Source: Bacteroidaceae bacterium
Lineage (GTDB): Bacteria; Bacteroidota; Bacteroidia; Bacteroidales; Bacteroidaceae
DNA length: 45,827 nt
Reading direction: 5' to 3'
NCBI GenBank assembly: GCA_017628775.1
Contig: JAGBYN010000100.1
Location: 1-45,827, forward strand
This document shows, piece after piece, positions 26,981 to 36,828 of the stretch. Under the pieces are notes generated by a model that had not been told where the DNA came from, made no database searches, and saw only the letters and a program-made list of their open reading frames with translations. Both the position numbers and the translations under genes were made by a program. The first letter of the stretch is position 1; each line of letters opens with the position of its first letter.

Positions 26981-28873
26981 ATGCGTAAATGGCGAATTGA
27001 AGACTCGGAAGAACTCTACAACATCAAAGGTTGGGGAGTGAATTATTTCGGCATCAACGAAAAAGGAAATGTTTATGTAACTCCACGTAAGAACAGTGTT
27101 CAAATCGATTTAAAAGAAGTGATCGATGAACTCGCTACGCGTCATATCCAGGCTCCTGTTTTGTTGCGTTTTCCTGATATTCTGGACAACCGTATTGAGA
27201 AAACCAACGAATGCTTTGTTAAAGCAGCAAAGGAGTATAACTTCCAAGGCGACCATTTCATCATCTACCCCATCAAGGTAAACCAAATGCGCCCCGTCGT
27301 TGAGGAAATCATCTCACACGGCAAGAAGTACAACCTCGGTCTTGAGGCAGGTTCAAAGCCTGAATTGCATGCTGTTTTGGCCACGAACATGGACTCCGAC
27401 TCACTCATCATTTGCAATGGCCACAAAGACCAGAACTTCATTGAAATGGCACTTTTGGCGCAGAAGATGGGTAAGCGCGTATTCCTTGTGATTGAAAAGC
27501 TCCCCGAACTTAAGATCATTGCTGAAGCTGCTGAAAAGTTAGGCGTGCGCCCCAACCTCGGTGTGCGCATCAAATTAGCATCAAGCGGCTCTGGCAAATG
27601 GATGGAAAGTGGTGGCGACGCCTCTAAATTCGGTCTTAACTCATCCGAACTTCTGGAAGCTTTGGAGCAGTTGGATAAGTTGGGCATGCGTGAATGCTTG
27701 CAGCTCATGCACTTCCACATTGGTTCGCAAATCACCAAGATTCGCCGTATCTCTACCGCACTGCGCGAAGCCGCACAGTTCTACGTGCAACTCAACGCCA
27801 TGGGCTTTAATGTTAAGTTTGTGGACTGCGGTGGTGGTTTAGGTGTGGACTACGACGGCACACGCTCCAGCAACTCAGAAAGCTCCGTAAACTATAGCAT
27901 TCAGGAGTATGTCAACGACTGCGTTTACACCTTCGTTGAAGCGTCAAACAAAAACAACATCCCCCACCCCAATATTATTTCCGAAGGTGGCCGTTCGCTG
28001 GCTGCACACCATGCCGTTTTGGTTTTAGATGTGCTTGAAAGTGTGTGCGTGCCCCAAATGCCAGAGGATTTCCACCCCAACGAAAATGACCATAAGTTGG
28101 TGCACGACCTCACTGAAGTGTGGGATAAGTTATCAACACGTTCTATGCTGGAAGACTGGCACGATGCCGAAGATATCCGCGAAGAGGCGCTCGACCTGTT
28201 CCGCCACGGCATTATTGATTTAAAAACACGCGCCCAGATTGAAAGCTTATACTGGAGCATCTCGCGCGAAGTCGCTGAGCTGGTTCACCATCAAAAGCAC
28301 GCACCCGAGGAATTGCGTAAGTTAGACAAGCAAATGTCAGATAAGTATTTCTGCAACTTCTCGCTCTTCCAATCACTTCCCGACTCATGGGCGCTCGATC
28401 AACTATTCCCCGTCATGCCCTTGTCGCGCTTAAATGAGCGCCCCACACGTTCAGCCACAATCCAGGACATCACTTGCGACTCCGACGGAAAGATCGTGAC
28501 CTACGTCAATCAAAACCAACAAACCAACTATATCCCCTTGCACACCATTAAGCAAGGCGAACATTACTACGTTGCGGTGTTCCTTGTTGGTGCTTACCAG
28601 GAAATTCTGGGCAACATGCACAACCTCTTTGGCGACACCAATGCCGTGCACATCAACGTCACCGCCAATGGCTACGAGATTGAAAAGACCATTGACGGAG
28701 AAACCGTTGCCGATGTATTGGAATACGTGCAGTACGACCCCAAGAAATTGGTGCGTCGCTTAGAAATCTGGGTGAGTAAAGCAATTAAAGAAGGTAAGAT
28801 TACTGAGTCGGAAGGTAAGGAGTTCATCTCAAACTACCGTGCCGGACTTTACGGTTATACCTATTTGGAATAA
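26981..28873 (+). CDS. speA: Biosynthetic arginine decarboxylase
   Basis: 630 residues, the usual length for SpeA. It converts arginine to agmatine for polyamine synthesis, using PLP and magnesium. The PLP lysine is Lys99 in YPIKVNQ. Other family marks are GLEAGSKPEL, HFHIGSQI, CGGGLGVDYDGT and the EGGRS segment. The C-terminal VSRAIKEGKI-like end is typical. Its stop codon overlaps the argB start by one base (TAATG), implying translational coupling. Confidence 0.95.
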   Translation: MRKWRIEDSEELYNIKGWGVNYFGINEKGNVYVTPRKNSVQIDLKEVIDELATRHIQAPVLLRFPDILDNRIEKTNECFVKAAKEYNFQGDHFIIYPIKVNQMRPVVEEIISHGKKYNLGLEAGSKPELHAVLATNMDSDSLIICNGHKDQNFIEMALLAQKMGKRVFLVIEKLPELKIIAEAAEKLGVRPNLGVRIKLASSGSGKWMESGGDASKFGLNSSELLEALEQLDKLGMRECLQLMHFHIGSQITKIRRISTALREAAQFYVQLNAMGFNVKFVDCGGGLGVDYDGTRSSNSESSVNYSIQEYVNDCVYTFVEASNKNNIPHPNIISEGGRSLAAHHAVLVLDVLESVCVPQMPEDFHPNENDHKLVHDLTEVWDKLSTRSMLEDWHDAEDIREEALDLFRHGIIDLKTRAQIESLYWSISREVAELVHHQKHAPEELRKLDKQMSDKYFCNFSLFQSLPDSWALDQLFPVMPLSRLNERPTRSATIQDITCDSDGKIVTYVNQNQQTNYIPLHTIKQGEHYYVAVFLVGAYQEILGNMHNLFGDTNAVHINVTANGYEIEKTIDGETVADVLEYVQYDPKKLVRRLEIWVSKAIKEGKITESEGKEFISNYRAGLYGYTYLE

Positions 28874-29640
28874 TGAAAGAAAAACTAACGGTTATTAAAG
28901 TAGGTGGCAAGATTGTGGAAAGTCCCGACAGTCTTGCTGCTTTGTTAAATCAATTTGCCTCAATCGAAGGCTATAAGATTTTAGTGCATGGCGGTGGTCG
29001 AACCGCCACAGATATGGCGGCGCGCCTTGGTATTGAAACCACCATGGTAAATGGTCGCCGCATCACCGATGCAGCGATGCTTGATGTTGTCACCATGGTC
29101 TATGCAGGGTTAGTCAACAAAAACGTTGTGGCTAAGCTCCAGGCCCATGGGGTGAACGCATTGGGTTTAACGGGTGCCGACATGAATGTCATGGCCTCCG
29201 TGAAGCGCCCCGTAAAGGACGTTGACTATGGTTTTGTAGGCGATGTCAAGCAAGCCGACGGTGCTCGCCTGGCGCAGTTGCTTCAATCGGGCATCACCCC
29301 CGTTATGGCGCCCCTCACCCACGACGGACAGGGCCATCTGCTCAACACCAATGCCGACACCATCGCTGGCGAGACGGCAAAGGCTTGTGCGCCCTATTTC
29401 GAAACAACCTTGGTTTATTGTTTTGAATTCCCTGGTGTGATGAGCAATCCCGACGACCTCAACTCGGTGATTCCCCACATCAATGCCCAGAGTTTTGAGC
29501 AATTAAAGGCCGACGGCATCGTTTCGGGCGGTATGATTCCTAAAATAGAAAATGCACTCGCAGCCGTTGAGGCAGGAGTGCATCAAGTGATTATCCGCAA
29601 GGCCGACGACATCTCTGTTGGCGGCACGATCATTAAATAA
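28873..29640 (+). CDS. argB: Acetylglutamate kinase family (ArgB)
   Basis: 255-residue amino acid kinase. Motifs: KVGGK (9-13), HGGGR near residue 40, NADTIAGETA in the nucleotide region, and GMIPKIENAL. It phosphorylates N-acylglutamate in arginine synthesis. In some Bacteroides the pathway runs through N-succinyl intermediates, so the natural substrate here could be N-succinylglutamate; the sequence alone does not decide. Placement behind speA links arginine supply and use. Confidence 0.9.
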   Translation: MKEKLTVIKVGGKIVESPDSLAALLNQFASIEGYKILVHGGGRTATDMAARLGIETTMVNGRRITDAAMLDVVTMVYAGLVNKNVVAKLQAHGVNALGLTGADMNVMASVKRPVKDVDYGFVGDVKQADGARLAQLLQSGITPVMAPLTHDGQGHLLNTNADTIAGETAKACAPYFETTLVYCFEFPGVMSNPDDLNSVIPHINAQSFEQLKADGIVSGGMIPKIENALAAVEAGVHQVIIRKADDISVGGTIIK

Positions 29641-29647
29641 CGCAGTC

Positions 29648-30883
29648 ATGACTACAAAATATGAAGTAATGGCCCCTGTGGGCTCTCGCGAATCGCTCGC
29701 TGCTGCATTAAAGGCGGGTGCCGACTCTATTTACTTTGGCATTGAGAGCCTCAATATGCGTGCGCACTCTGCCACTAAATTCACCATCGACGATTTGCAC
29801 GATATCGCTGAGCAATGCAATGCGCTTGGCGTGAAGTCCTACCTCACGGTCAATACGATTATCTACGGCGAGGACCTCCCTTTGATGCGCCAGATTTGCG
29901 ACGCTGCAAAGGCTGCCGGTATCTCAGCAGTTATTGCCAGCGATGTGGCGGTATTGACATATTGCCACGAAATTGGCCAGGAGATACACCTCTCCACACA
30001 ACTCAACATCTCAAATATTGAAGCATTGAAATTCTATGCGCGCTATGCCGATGTTGTGGTGCTTGCTCGCGAACTCAACATGACTCAGGTGCAAGCCATT
30101 CATGAGCAGATTGAGGCACAGCACATTTGCGGTCCCTTGGGCGAGTTGGTGCGCATTGAAATGTTCTGTCATGGTGCGCTCTGCATGGCGGTGAGTGGCA
30201 AGTGCTACCTCTCGCTGGACAATTTAGGCCGTTCAGCCAATCGTGGCGAATGCATGCAGATTTGCCGTCGTGGCTATATCGTCACCGACCGCGACACGGG
30301 GCTTGAGCTTGAGGTGGACAACAAATACATCATGAGCCCCAAGGACTTAAAAACAATCGGTTTCATCGATAAAATGATGAAGGCTGGGGTGCGTGTGTTC
30401 AAGATCGAAGGCCGTGCGCGCAGCGCTGAATATGTATACACGGTGGTAAAATGCTATAAAGAAGCCATTCAGGCTGTTGAAAACGGCACGTTCTCTGAAG
30501 AGCAGGTTGAAGCATGGACTGCACGCCTGTCAACCGTATTCAACCGTGGCTTCTGGGATGGCTACTACCAAGGCCAGCACCTTGGCGAATGGAGCCAGAA
30601 GTATGGCTCTAACGCCACACAGAAGAAGGTGTATATCGGCAAGGCCATGAAGTATTTCTCAAAGATAGGCGTTGGCGAGTTCCTGATTGAAGCTGGCGAT
30701 TTAAATGTTGGCGATGAACTTTTAATCACAGGCCCCACAACAGGCGTGATATACGTAACTGCCGATGAAATCCACACCGACGGTCCAGTGCAGAGCGCTG
30801 GCAAGGGCGAGTTCGTGGCCATCAAAGTTCCAGAAAAGGTACGCCCCTCTGACAAGTTATACAAATTCGTTCCCAACACATAA
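29648..30883 (+). CDS. U32 family peptidase-like protein
   Basis: 411 residues from the ATG at 29648. The start APVGSRESLAAALKAGADSIYFG and the signature EMFCHGALCMAVSGKCYLS are diagnostic of U32 proteins. The cysteines in the signature and in GECMQICRRGY match the Fe-S or metal cysteines of the family. Characterised relatives act in RNA hydroxylation (TrhP/RlhA) or quinone modification rather than proteolysis. This one is closest in build to the TrhP-type, which is inference. A longer in-frame start at 29618 overlaps argB and is not used. It is separated from argB by 7 bases. Confidence 0.88.
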   Translation: MTTKYEVMAPVGSRESLAAALKAGADSIYFGIESLNMRAHSATKFTIDDLHDIAEQCNALGVKSYLTVNTIIYGEDLPLMRQICDAAKAAGISAVIASDVAVLTYCHEIGQEIHLSTQLNISNIEALKFYARYADVVVLARELNMTQVQAIHEQIEAQHICGPLGELVRIEMFCHGALCMAVSGKCYLSLDNLGRSANRGECMQICRRGYIVTDRDTGLELEVDNKYIMSPKDLKTIGFIDKMMKAGVRVFKIEGRARSAEYVYTVVKCYKEAIQAVENGTFSEEQVEAWTARLSTVFNRGFWDGYYQGQHLGEWSQKYGSNATQKKVYIGKAMKYFSKIGVGEFLIEAGDLNVGDELLITGPTTGVIYVTADEIHTDGPVQSAGKGEFVAIKVPEKVRPSDKLYKFVPNT

Positions 30884-30886
30884 GCC

Positions 30887-31501
30887 ATGAAGCATCTATT
30901 ATTTGACTTTGGTGGCGTCCTGGTCGATTTAGACAAACAACGCTGCATCGATGCCTTTGCGGCGTTAGGTTTTGACATACGCCCATACATTGGCACCTAC
31001 CGCCAGGCGGGGTTCCTCTCGCTTTTTGAAAACGGCAAAATTAACGAACAGGAGTTTTGCCAAAAGCTACGCGAAGAAAGCGGTCAGCCCACGCTGAGCG
31101 ATGCGCAAATCATCGCAGCCTGGCAAAGCTACCTCACCGACGTTCCTGCCGAGCGATTGGACATGCTGTTGCGCTTGAAGGAGAAGTACACGCTCCACGT
31201 TCTTTCAAACACCAACCCTGTGCATTGGCGCATGGGTGCTGAAGGTTATTTCCGCTATAAGGGCTTGAAGCTGTCCGACTTCTTCGACCACGTTTTCCTA
31301 AGCTATGAATTAGGGTTGGAAAAGCCTCAACCCGAAATATTCCAGGCTGTGGTCAATGGCATTGGCTGTGCGCCCAACGATATTTTGTTCTTCGACGATG
31401 CTGAGGCCAACTGCGAGGCAGCACGCCAATGTGGCTTGCAAGCCGTTTTGGCACCCGCCAACAGTGCATGGTTGCCCTTCGCCGAACAATTATTAAAGTA
31501 G
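30887..31501 (+). CDS. HAD-family hydrolase
   Basis: 204 residues. Haloacid dehalogenase-type phosphatase with motif I FDFGGVLVDLD (Asp7), motif II LSNTNP, motif III KPQPEIF (Lys in LGLEKPQ) and motif IV FFDDAEAN. The helical cap lies at about 15-85. The order and spacing match the HAD-IA subfamily. Substrate unknown. It begins three bases after the U32 gene, so it is co-transcribed. Confidence 0.9.
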   Translation: MKHLLFDFGGVLVDLDKQRCIDAFAALGFDIRPYIGTYRQAGFLSLFENGKINEQEFCQKLREESGQPTLSDAQIIAAWQSYLTDVPAERLDMLLRLKEKYTLHVLSNTNPVHWRMGAEGYFRYKGLKLSDFFDHVFLSYELGLEKPQPEIFQAVVNGIGCAPNDILFFDDAEANCEAARQCGLQAVLAPANSAWLPFAEQLLK

Positions 31502-31594
31502 GTTCTTTTCAACGTCAGTTAGTGGCACTTAAACCCGCCCAGAGGTGTTTCCCACCACGCTATTTTACAATAACTCACCCCGTAATCCTTACCC

Positions 31595-32482
31595 ATGGTT
31601 GCAACAATAGGTTTTTTTGATGGTGTTCATAAAGGACACCTACACTTACTTCAATCCTTGATTGATGAAGCACGTCGTCGGCAGGATTCTGCCATGGTGA
31701 TCACCTTTCTCGATCATCCCCGCCGCGTGTTGCGTAAGGATTATATTCCCGAGTTGCTCTCGTCGAACACGGAGAAAGAGATTTTATTGAGCCAGGCAGG
31801 GGTTGACGAGGTCGTTTTCCTTGAATTCAACGAAGATTTCAGTCATTTAACGGCCTATGAATTCATGAAAACGTACTTACGTGACCGTTTGGGTGTGAAT
31901 GTGCTTCTCATGGGCTACGACCACCATTTTGGGTGCGACCCCAATGAAACGATTCAGGACATCCAGCGCCATGGCGCCGAGTTGGGCATTGAAGTCCTGC
32001 CCTGCGATGGGTTTAGGATGGAAAGCACAAAGGTGAGCAGCACCACCATCCGCAGGGCCTTGAAGACAGGCGACCTCAAAACCGCACGCGAATGTTTGGG
32101 TTACGACTACAGCATCACGGGCATCATTGTTGAGGGGCATCAGGTGGGCCGCTGCATGGGATTCCCCACGGCGAACATTCACCCCTCAAATCCCGATAAA
32201 CTTCTGCCTGCATGTGGTGTCTATGCCATCCACGCTGAGGTGGGCGCTCAACGCTATGGAGGCGTTTTGAATATCGGTCATCGCCCGACGCTGAACAATG
32301 GCAATAACCTGTCGATCGAGGCCCACTTGTTTGATTTCGAGGGCAATCTTTATGGCAAGACCTTAACCGTGAGTCTTGTGGCCCGCTTAAGGGACGAACT
32401 CAAATTTGAATCGCGCGAGGACTTGCAGCAGCAAATCCATGCCGATGTCAGCATGGCAAAGCGCATCCTTGCAGCCCAGTAA
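31595..32482 (+). CDS. ribF: Bifunctional riboflavin kinase / FAD synthetase
   Basis: 295 residues. It makes FMN from riboflavin and FAD from FMN. The FAD synthetase half starts almost at the N-terminus with IGFFDGVHKGH (5-15) and includes SSTTIRRAL. The riboflavin kinase half has GRCMGFPTANI and ends with a helical stretch. An in-frame stop nine bases before the ATG fixes the start, so this RibF lacks the short N-terminal strand extension seen in some homologues. 93 bases separate it from the HAD gene. Confidence 0.94.
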   Translation: MVATIGFFDGVHKGHLHLLQSLIDEARRRQDSAMVITFLDHPRRVLRKDYIPELLSSNTEKEILLSQAGVDEVVFLEFNEDFSHLTAYEFMKTYLRDRLGVNVLLMGYDHHFGCDPNETIQDIQRHGAELGIEVLPCDGFRMESTKVSSTTIRRALKTGDLKTARECLGYDYSITGIIVEGHQVGRCMGFPTANIHPSNPDKLLPACGVYAIHAEVGAQRYGGVLNIGHRPTLNNGNNLSIEAHLFDFEGNLYGKTLTVSLVARLRDELKFESREDLQQQIHADVSMAKRILAAQ

Positions 32483-32526
32483 TCAACACGGTTACAAGTT
32501 CAACGTTTTCTCTAAAAACCAACGAA

Positions 32527-33285
32527 ATGAATATATTCCTTCTGTTGCTGCTGTTTTTCTTGTCGCAACTTTTCTCGCAGGTCGGTGCCATGCTGATAGC
32601 CTATTTAGTGCCGTCCATTCCTTGTACACCAGGCATGAATATCAATGCCATGGTGCTGGGTTATCTGATGTTGATTTTCAATTTAATTTTGCTCTGGTTA
32701 TTGCCCAAATGCAAGCTCACCCGCTATGAGTGGTTTGCCACGTGGCCCACTCAGCGCTACAAGATGTTTGGCCCCGTCATTGGCTCTACCTTGCTTTTGG
32801 CCTTGGGCACCTCATTATTGGTTCAGCCCTTCAACCTCGACGATGGCGGCAGCACCTTGCTTTTCGAAGCCATGAAGGGCGATGTGCTTTGCGTTATTCT
32901 TTTGGTATTTGTCGGTCCGTTGCTTGAGGAAGTTATTTTCCGCGAAGGTATTTTGCGCCAACTCATCATGCGCTACAAGCTCAATCCCATTTTAAGTATT
33001 GTGCTCAGTGCCCTGGCCTTTGGTTTTGTTCATGCCAACTTCATGCAAGCCATCCCTGCCATCCTCATGGGCATTCTTTTAGGTGCTTTTTACATACTTT
33101 CGGGCGACATACGTCTGTCCTACACGGCCCACGTGGTGAACAATGCCAGTGCCATATTATTGTTATACTTCCCACAAACGAACGTGATTGACACCAATTG
33201 GCCGATGCCCATAGCCTTAGGTTTTGGCGCATTGCTCTGTGCCGGTAGTTTTATGTGGCTCAAGAAACTCTTGCTTCAAAAATGA
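32527..33285 (+). CDS. CPBP family intramembrane metalloprotease
   Basis: 252 residues with about seven hydrophobic segments. The Abi/CPBP motif EEVIFREGILRQ begins at Glu134-Glu135. The partner histidines are in FGFVHANFMQ and in TAHVVNNA. Relatives include Rce1-type CAAX proteases and bacteriocin-immunity proteins; the bacterial role varies. Inner membrane. Its stop overlaps the dus start (ATGA). Confidence 0.9.
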   Translation: MNIFLLLLLFFLSQLFSQVGAMLIAYLVPSIPCTPGMNINAMVLGYLMLIFNLILLWLLPKCKLTRYEWFATWPTQRYKMFGPVIGSTLLLALGTSLLVQPFNLDDGGSTLLFEAMKGDVLCVILLVFVGPLLEEVIFREGILRQLIMRYKLNPILSIVLSALAFGFVHANFMQAIPAILMGILLGAFYILSGDIRLSYTAHVVNNASAILLLYFPQTNVIDTNWPMPIALGFGALLCAGSFMWLKKLLLQK

Positions 33286-34307
33286 AAATACGACATATTG
33301 ACTTAGGCGACAAGCCCCTTTTGTTGGCGCCTATGGAAGATGTGACCGACATTGGTTTTCGTTTGCTTTGTCGAAAGCTCGGTGCTTCGATGGTTTACTC
33401 TGAATTTGTGGCTGCCGATGCTTTGGTGCGCATGGTAAATAAAAGTTTGCAGAAACTCACCGTGTGCGATGAAGAGCGCCCCGTGGTCATTCAAATCTAT
33501 GGCAAGGATCCCATTGCCTGTAGGGACGCGGCGCAGATCGTTGTTGAAACGGCACACCCCGATATTCTGGACATCAACTTTGGTTGCCCCGTGAAACGTG
33601 TGGCAGGCAAGGGCGCTGGAGCAGGGATGTTGCAAAACGTACCGCTGATGCTTGAAGTCACCAAGGCTGTTGTAGATGCCGTTGATGTACCTGTGACGGT
33701 AAAAACGCGTTTAGGTTGGGACAACGACAGCAAAATCATCGTTCCCCTGGCTGAGCAGTTGCAAGACTGTGGCATTGAAGCCCTCACCATCCATGGTCGC
33801 ACCCGGGCACAGATGTACACCGGTCAAGCCGACTGGACCCTCATTCGCGAGGTCAAGCAAAATCCGCGCATGCACATCCCCATCATTGGCAATGGCGATT
33901 TAGTCACTGGCGACGATGCCGTCCGTGCGTTTAATGAATATGGTGTGGATGCCGCCATGGTTGGTCGCGCCACCTTTGGACGTCCTTGGGTGTTTAAGGA
34001 AATGCACGACGCCCTCCATCCCGATGCTCACGATGTTGAAGCGGTCATTGACAGTCCATACCCCATCATGAGCAACGATTGGAAATTGGATGTTTTAAAG
34101 GAGCAGGTTCTCACCAGTGTGCGCCGCATTGACGAGTATCGTGGCATTCTCCATGTGCGCCGCCATTTAGCGGCATCACCGCTGTTCAAGGGCATCCCCG
34201 ACTTCAAACCAAACCGTGTCGCCATGCTTCGCGCTGAGACCGTTGAAGAACTGTTTGATATCATTGAACGCATACGCCCATTGGTATCGGAATTCAAAGG
34301 GTGCTAA
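33282..34307 (+). CDS. dus: tRNA-dihydrouridine synthase
   Basis: 341 residues from the ATG at 33282, overlapping the previous stop by four bases. FMN-dependent reduction of uridines in tRNA. The start LLLAPMEDVTDIGFR and DINFGCPVKRVAGKGAG (catalytic Cys) are typical, as are HGRTRAQMY and GNGDLVT. The DusB-type subfamily is likely; I do not assign a letter. The in-frame extension to 33255 is inside the protease gene and is rejected. Confidence 0.94.
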   Translation: MKIRHIDLGDKPLLLAPMEDVTDIGFRLLCRKLGASMVYSEFVAADALVRMVNKSLQKLTVCDEERPVVIQIYGKDPIACRDAAQIVVETAHPDILDINFGCPVKRVAGKGAGAGMLQNVPLMLEVTKAVVDAVDVPVTVKTRLGWDNDSKIIVPLAEQLQDCGIEALTIHGRTRAQMYTGQADWTLIREVKQNPRMHIPIIGNGDLVTGDDAVRAFNEYGVDAAMVGRATFGRPWVFKEMHDALHPDAHDVEAVIDSPYPIMSNDWKLDVLKEQVLTSVRRIDEYRGILHVRRHLAASPLFKGIPDFKPNRVAMLRAETVEELFDIIERIRPLVSEFKGC

Positions 34308-34309
34308 AC

Positions 34310-34496
34310 CCCTATCTCTCAACGCTTCATCAAACCGCACGGCAGTTGTACTCTGTGCTCTGTACTCTAAACTCTCAACGCATCATCAAACCGCACAGCA
34401 GTTGTACTCTGTACTCTGTGATCTGTACTCTAAACTCTAAACTCTCATCTCTAAACTCTAAACTCTCAACCCTCAACTCTTCACCAAACCGCACTC
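34310..34496 (+). repeat. CTCTAAA/CTCTGTA heptamer array with AAACCGCA..GTTGTACTCT cassette
   Basis: The intergenic region before dapB consists of imperfect heptamers (CTCTAAA, CTCTCAA, CTCTGTA). They are interspersed with copies of CATCAAACCGCAC followed by GGCAGTTGTACTCTG (34328 and 34384) and a partial CACCAAACCGCACTC that ends at the dapB ATG. The same cassette recurs in reverse at 45117, 45194 and 45390. Apparent reading frames here are not genes. Confidence 0.85.
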
Positions 34497-35252
34497 ATGA
34501 ATATAGCACTTATAGGATACGGCAAAATGGGCCGTATGATCGAAGAAATTGCCCGTTCAAGGGGCCACCAAATCGTATCAATCATTGATATCAATAATCA
34601 GGACGACTTTGATTCTGATGCATTCCGCAGCGCCGATGTGGCGATTGAATTTACAAACCCCACAGCCGCTTATGGCAATTACCTGCGTGCCTTTGCACAA
34701 GGTGTTAAGGTCGTTAGCGGTTCTACAGGTTGGAAAGCCGACCATGAAGCAGATGTACGCCGCATGTGCTCTGAGGAAGGCAAGACACTCTTTTGGGCGT
34801 CAAACTTCAGCTTGGGCGTTGCCCTGTTTGGTGCCGTAAACCGCTACTTGGCGAAATTGATGAATAACTTCCCCGACTATGCGGTGAGCATGGAGGAAAC
34901 ACACCACATCCATAAGCTCGACGCGCCCTCGGGCACTGCCATTACCTTAGCAGAAGACATCATTGAATGTTTGGACGCTAAAAAGGCGTGGGCCCTGGGC
35001 ACCGTTCAGAATCCCGACGGCAGCCTTACAGGCACCACCGACATTGCTGCAGACGCCTTGCGCATTGACGCCATTCGTCGCGATGAAGTACCTGGCATCC
35101 ACACCATCACATACGACAGTCCTGCCGATAAGATTGTCATTACGCACGATGCCCACAACCGCCGTGGCTTTGCGCTCGGCGCCGTTCTTGCGGCTGAGTT
35201 CACCAAGGACCACACCGGTTTATTGTCGATGAACGATCTTTTCAATTTCTAA
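34497..35252 (+). CDS. dapB: 4-hydroxy-tetrahydrodipicolinate reductase
   Basis: 251 residues. NAD(P)H-dependent reductase of the DAP/lysine pathway. The nucleotide motif is GYGKMG (7-12). The catalytic region has ETHHIHKLDAPSGTAIT, with the paired His and the Lys. The product tetrahydrodipicolinate is the substrate of Ddh at the other end of the window, so the dehydrogenase branch of DAP synthesis is represented. It begins directly after a repeat array. Confidence 0.95.
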   Translation: MNIALIGYGKMGRMIEEIARSRGHQIVSIIDINNQDDFDSDAFRSADVAIEFTNPTAAYGNYLRAFAQGVKVVSGSTGWKADHEADVRRMCSEEGKTLFWASNFSLGVALFGAVNRYLAKLMNNFPDYAVSMEETHHIHKLDAPSGTAITLAEDIIECLDAKKAWALGTVQNPDGSLTGTTDIAADALRIDAIRRDEVPGIHTITYDSPADKIVITHDAHNRRGFALGAVLAAEFTKDHTGLLSMNDLFNF

Positions 35253-35300
35253 AGACTATTACCAGCACGGGTATTCAAGCCCTTTTAATGCGTCTGCTTT

Positions 35301-36740
35301 ATGAAAAAAATCAATGCCTCTCGTTTTGATATCATCAAATGCACCATCGCTTTGGTGCTTTACTTCGCCTTCCTGCTTTGGGTTAAATCATGGTGGGGAT
35401 TGTTGGTCGTGCCGTTCATCGTTGATTTCTACATCACCAAGAAAATCAATTGGGGATGGTGGAAAGAGTTAGAGAATCCGCTGTCGCGCATGGTCATGAG
35501 TTGGGTGGATGCCATTGTCTTTGCTTTGGTGGCCATCTACTTCCTGAACAATTTCTTTTTCCAGAACTTCGTCATCCCAACATCTTCTTTGGAAAAGACC
35601 ATGCTTGTGGGCGATTACCTTTGTGTGAGTAAAATGAGCTACGGCCCACGTATTCCGCAAACACCGCTCACCATGCCCCTCACGCAAAACACCATGCCTG
35701 CCATTCTTGGCGGTGGCAAGAGCTACCTCGACAAGCCCCATTGGGAATACCGACGCATCGCCGGACTCGGACAAGTGAAGTTAGGCGACATCGTAGTATT
35801 CAACTATCCCGCGGGCGACACCGTGTGCGTCAAAGCACAAAACCCCGACTACCGCACCCTCTGCTACATGTTTGGTCTACAAATATTGGCACAGTCGGGC
35901 ACTGACTTCACGCCCGCGCCATCCATGACCTACGAGCAGCAGCAAGCTGTTTATGCACAGTGGTATGCGCTCGGTCGCCAGTATCTCCATGCGCACCCCA
36001 ATGAATTTGGCGAGGTATTGGCACGCCCTGTTGATCGTCGCGAGAACTTCGTTAAGCGTTGTGTCGGCATGCCCGGACAAACCCTGCGCATCGTTGAGGG
36101 TCAGATTTACCTGGATGGCGCCTTGCAACCACTGCCCGAACACGCGCAATTCAATTACGATGTTGAATTCAAAAAGAGTTTAACCCTCGAAACGATGAGC
36201 GAGTTAGGCATCACACGCGAGGATATCTACTGCTACAACTCTGGCAACGGACTGCCACTCACCAAGGCGGTGAAGCAAACCCTGGAACAAACGGGTGTCA
36301 TTGCCCCCAATGCGCCCATGACCGAACCTTCGTCAACGGCCCTCTACCCTCTTAACATGGCTAAGGACTGGACCACGGCAAACTATGGTGGCGAAGATGG
36401 CATTTGGATTCCTAAGCGTGGCGAAACGCGCCAACTCACGCTGGAGACTTTACCCATCTACGAACCATGCATTGCCATCCACGAGGGCAACGACCTTAAA
36501 GTAAGCGACGGCAAGATCTTCATCAACGGCAAGGAAACCACCAGCTACACCTTTAAATTCAATTATTATTGGATGATGGGCGACAACCGCGATTGCTCGG
36601 CTGACTCACGCTCATGGGGTTTCGTGCCCGAGGACCACATCGTGGGCAAACCGCTCTTTGTATGGCTGTCGCTCGACCCCGACTACGACCTATTCTCAGG
36701 CAAGATACGTTGGGAGCGTTTCTTTAAATCAGAATTCTAA
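35301..36740 (+). CDS. lepB: Signal peptidase I (long Bacteroidetes form)
   Basis: 479 residues, long compared with E. coli LepB (324) but usual for Bacteroidetes. Two hydrophobic segments (about 12-40 and 65-85) anchor it in the inner membrane. The catalytic Ser96 is in IPTSSLEKTM and the general-base Lys252 in ENFVKRCVGMPG. The C-terminal box MMGDNRDCSADSRSWG and GFVPEDHIVGK completes the fold. An extended insert lies between Lys252 and the final box. It removes signal peptides from exported proteins such as those of the 6.4-14.6 kb operon. Confidence 0.95.
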   Translation: MKKINASRFDIIKCTIALVLYFAFLLWVKSWWGLLVVPFIVDFYITKKINWGWWKELENPLSRMVMSWVDAIVFALVAIYFLNNFFFQNFVIPTSSLEKTMLVGDYLCVSKMSYGPRIPQTPLTMPLTQNTMPAILGGGKSYLDKPHWEYRRIAGLGQVKLGDIVVFNYPAGDTVCVKAQNPDYRTLCYMFGLQILAQSGTDFTPAPSMTYEQQQAVYAQWYALGRQYLHAHPNEFGEVLARPVDRRENFVKRCVGMPGQTLRIVEGQIYLDGALQPLPEHAQFNYDVEFKKSLTLETMSELGITREDIYCYNSGNGLPLTKAVKQTLEQTGVIAPNAPMTEPSSTALYPLNMAKDWTTANYGGEDGIWIPKRGETRQLTLETLPIYEPCIAIHEGNDLKVSDGKIFINGKETTSYTFKFNYYWMMGDNRDCSADSRSWGFVPEDHIVGKPLFVWLSLDPDYDLFSGKIRWERFFKSEF

Positions 36741-36828
36741 GCCCGTACAACGGCCGATGGGGGCAACAACGCAGCGCGGCATAAGCTTTATCCACTCATC
36801 CTCCCATCAAGGCTAATTAATAGATCGT

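Noticed and set aside
34301..34588. Frames reading LNSKLSTLNS through the repeat before dapB
   Set aside because: They are translations of CTCTAAA/CTCTCAA heptamers and overlap the real dus and dapB genes.
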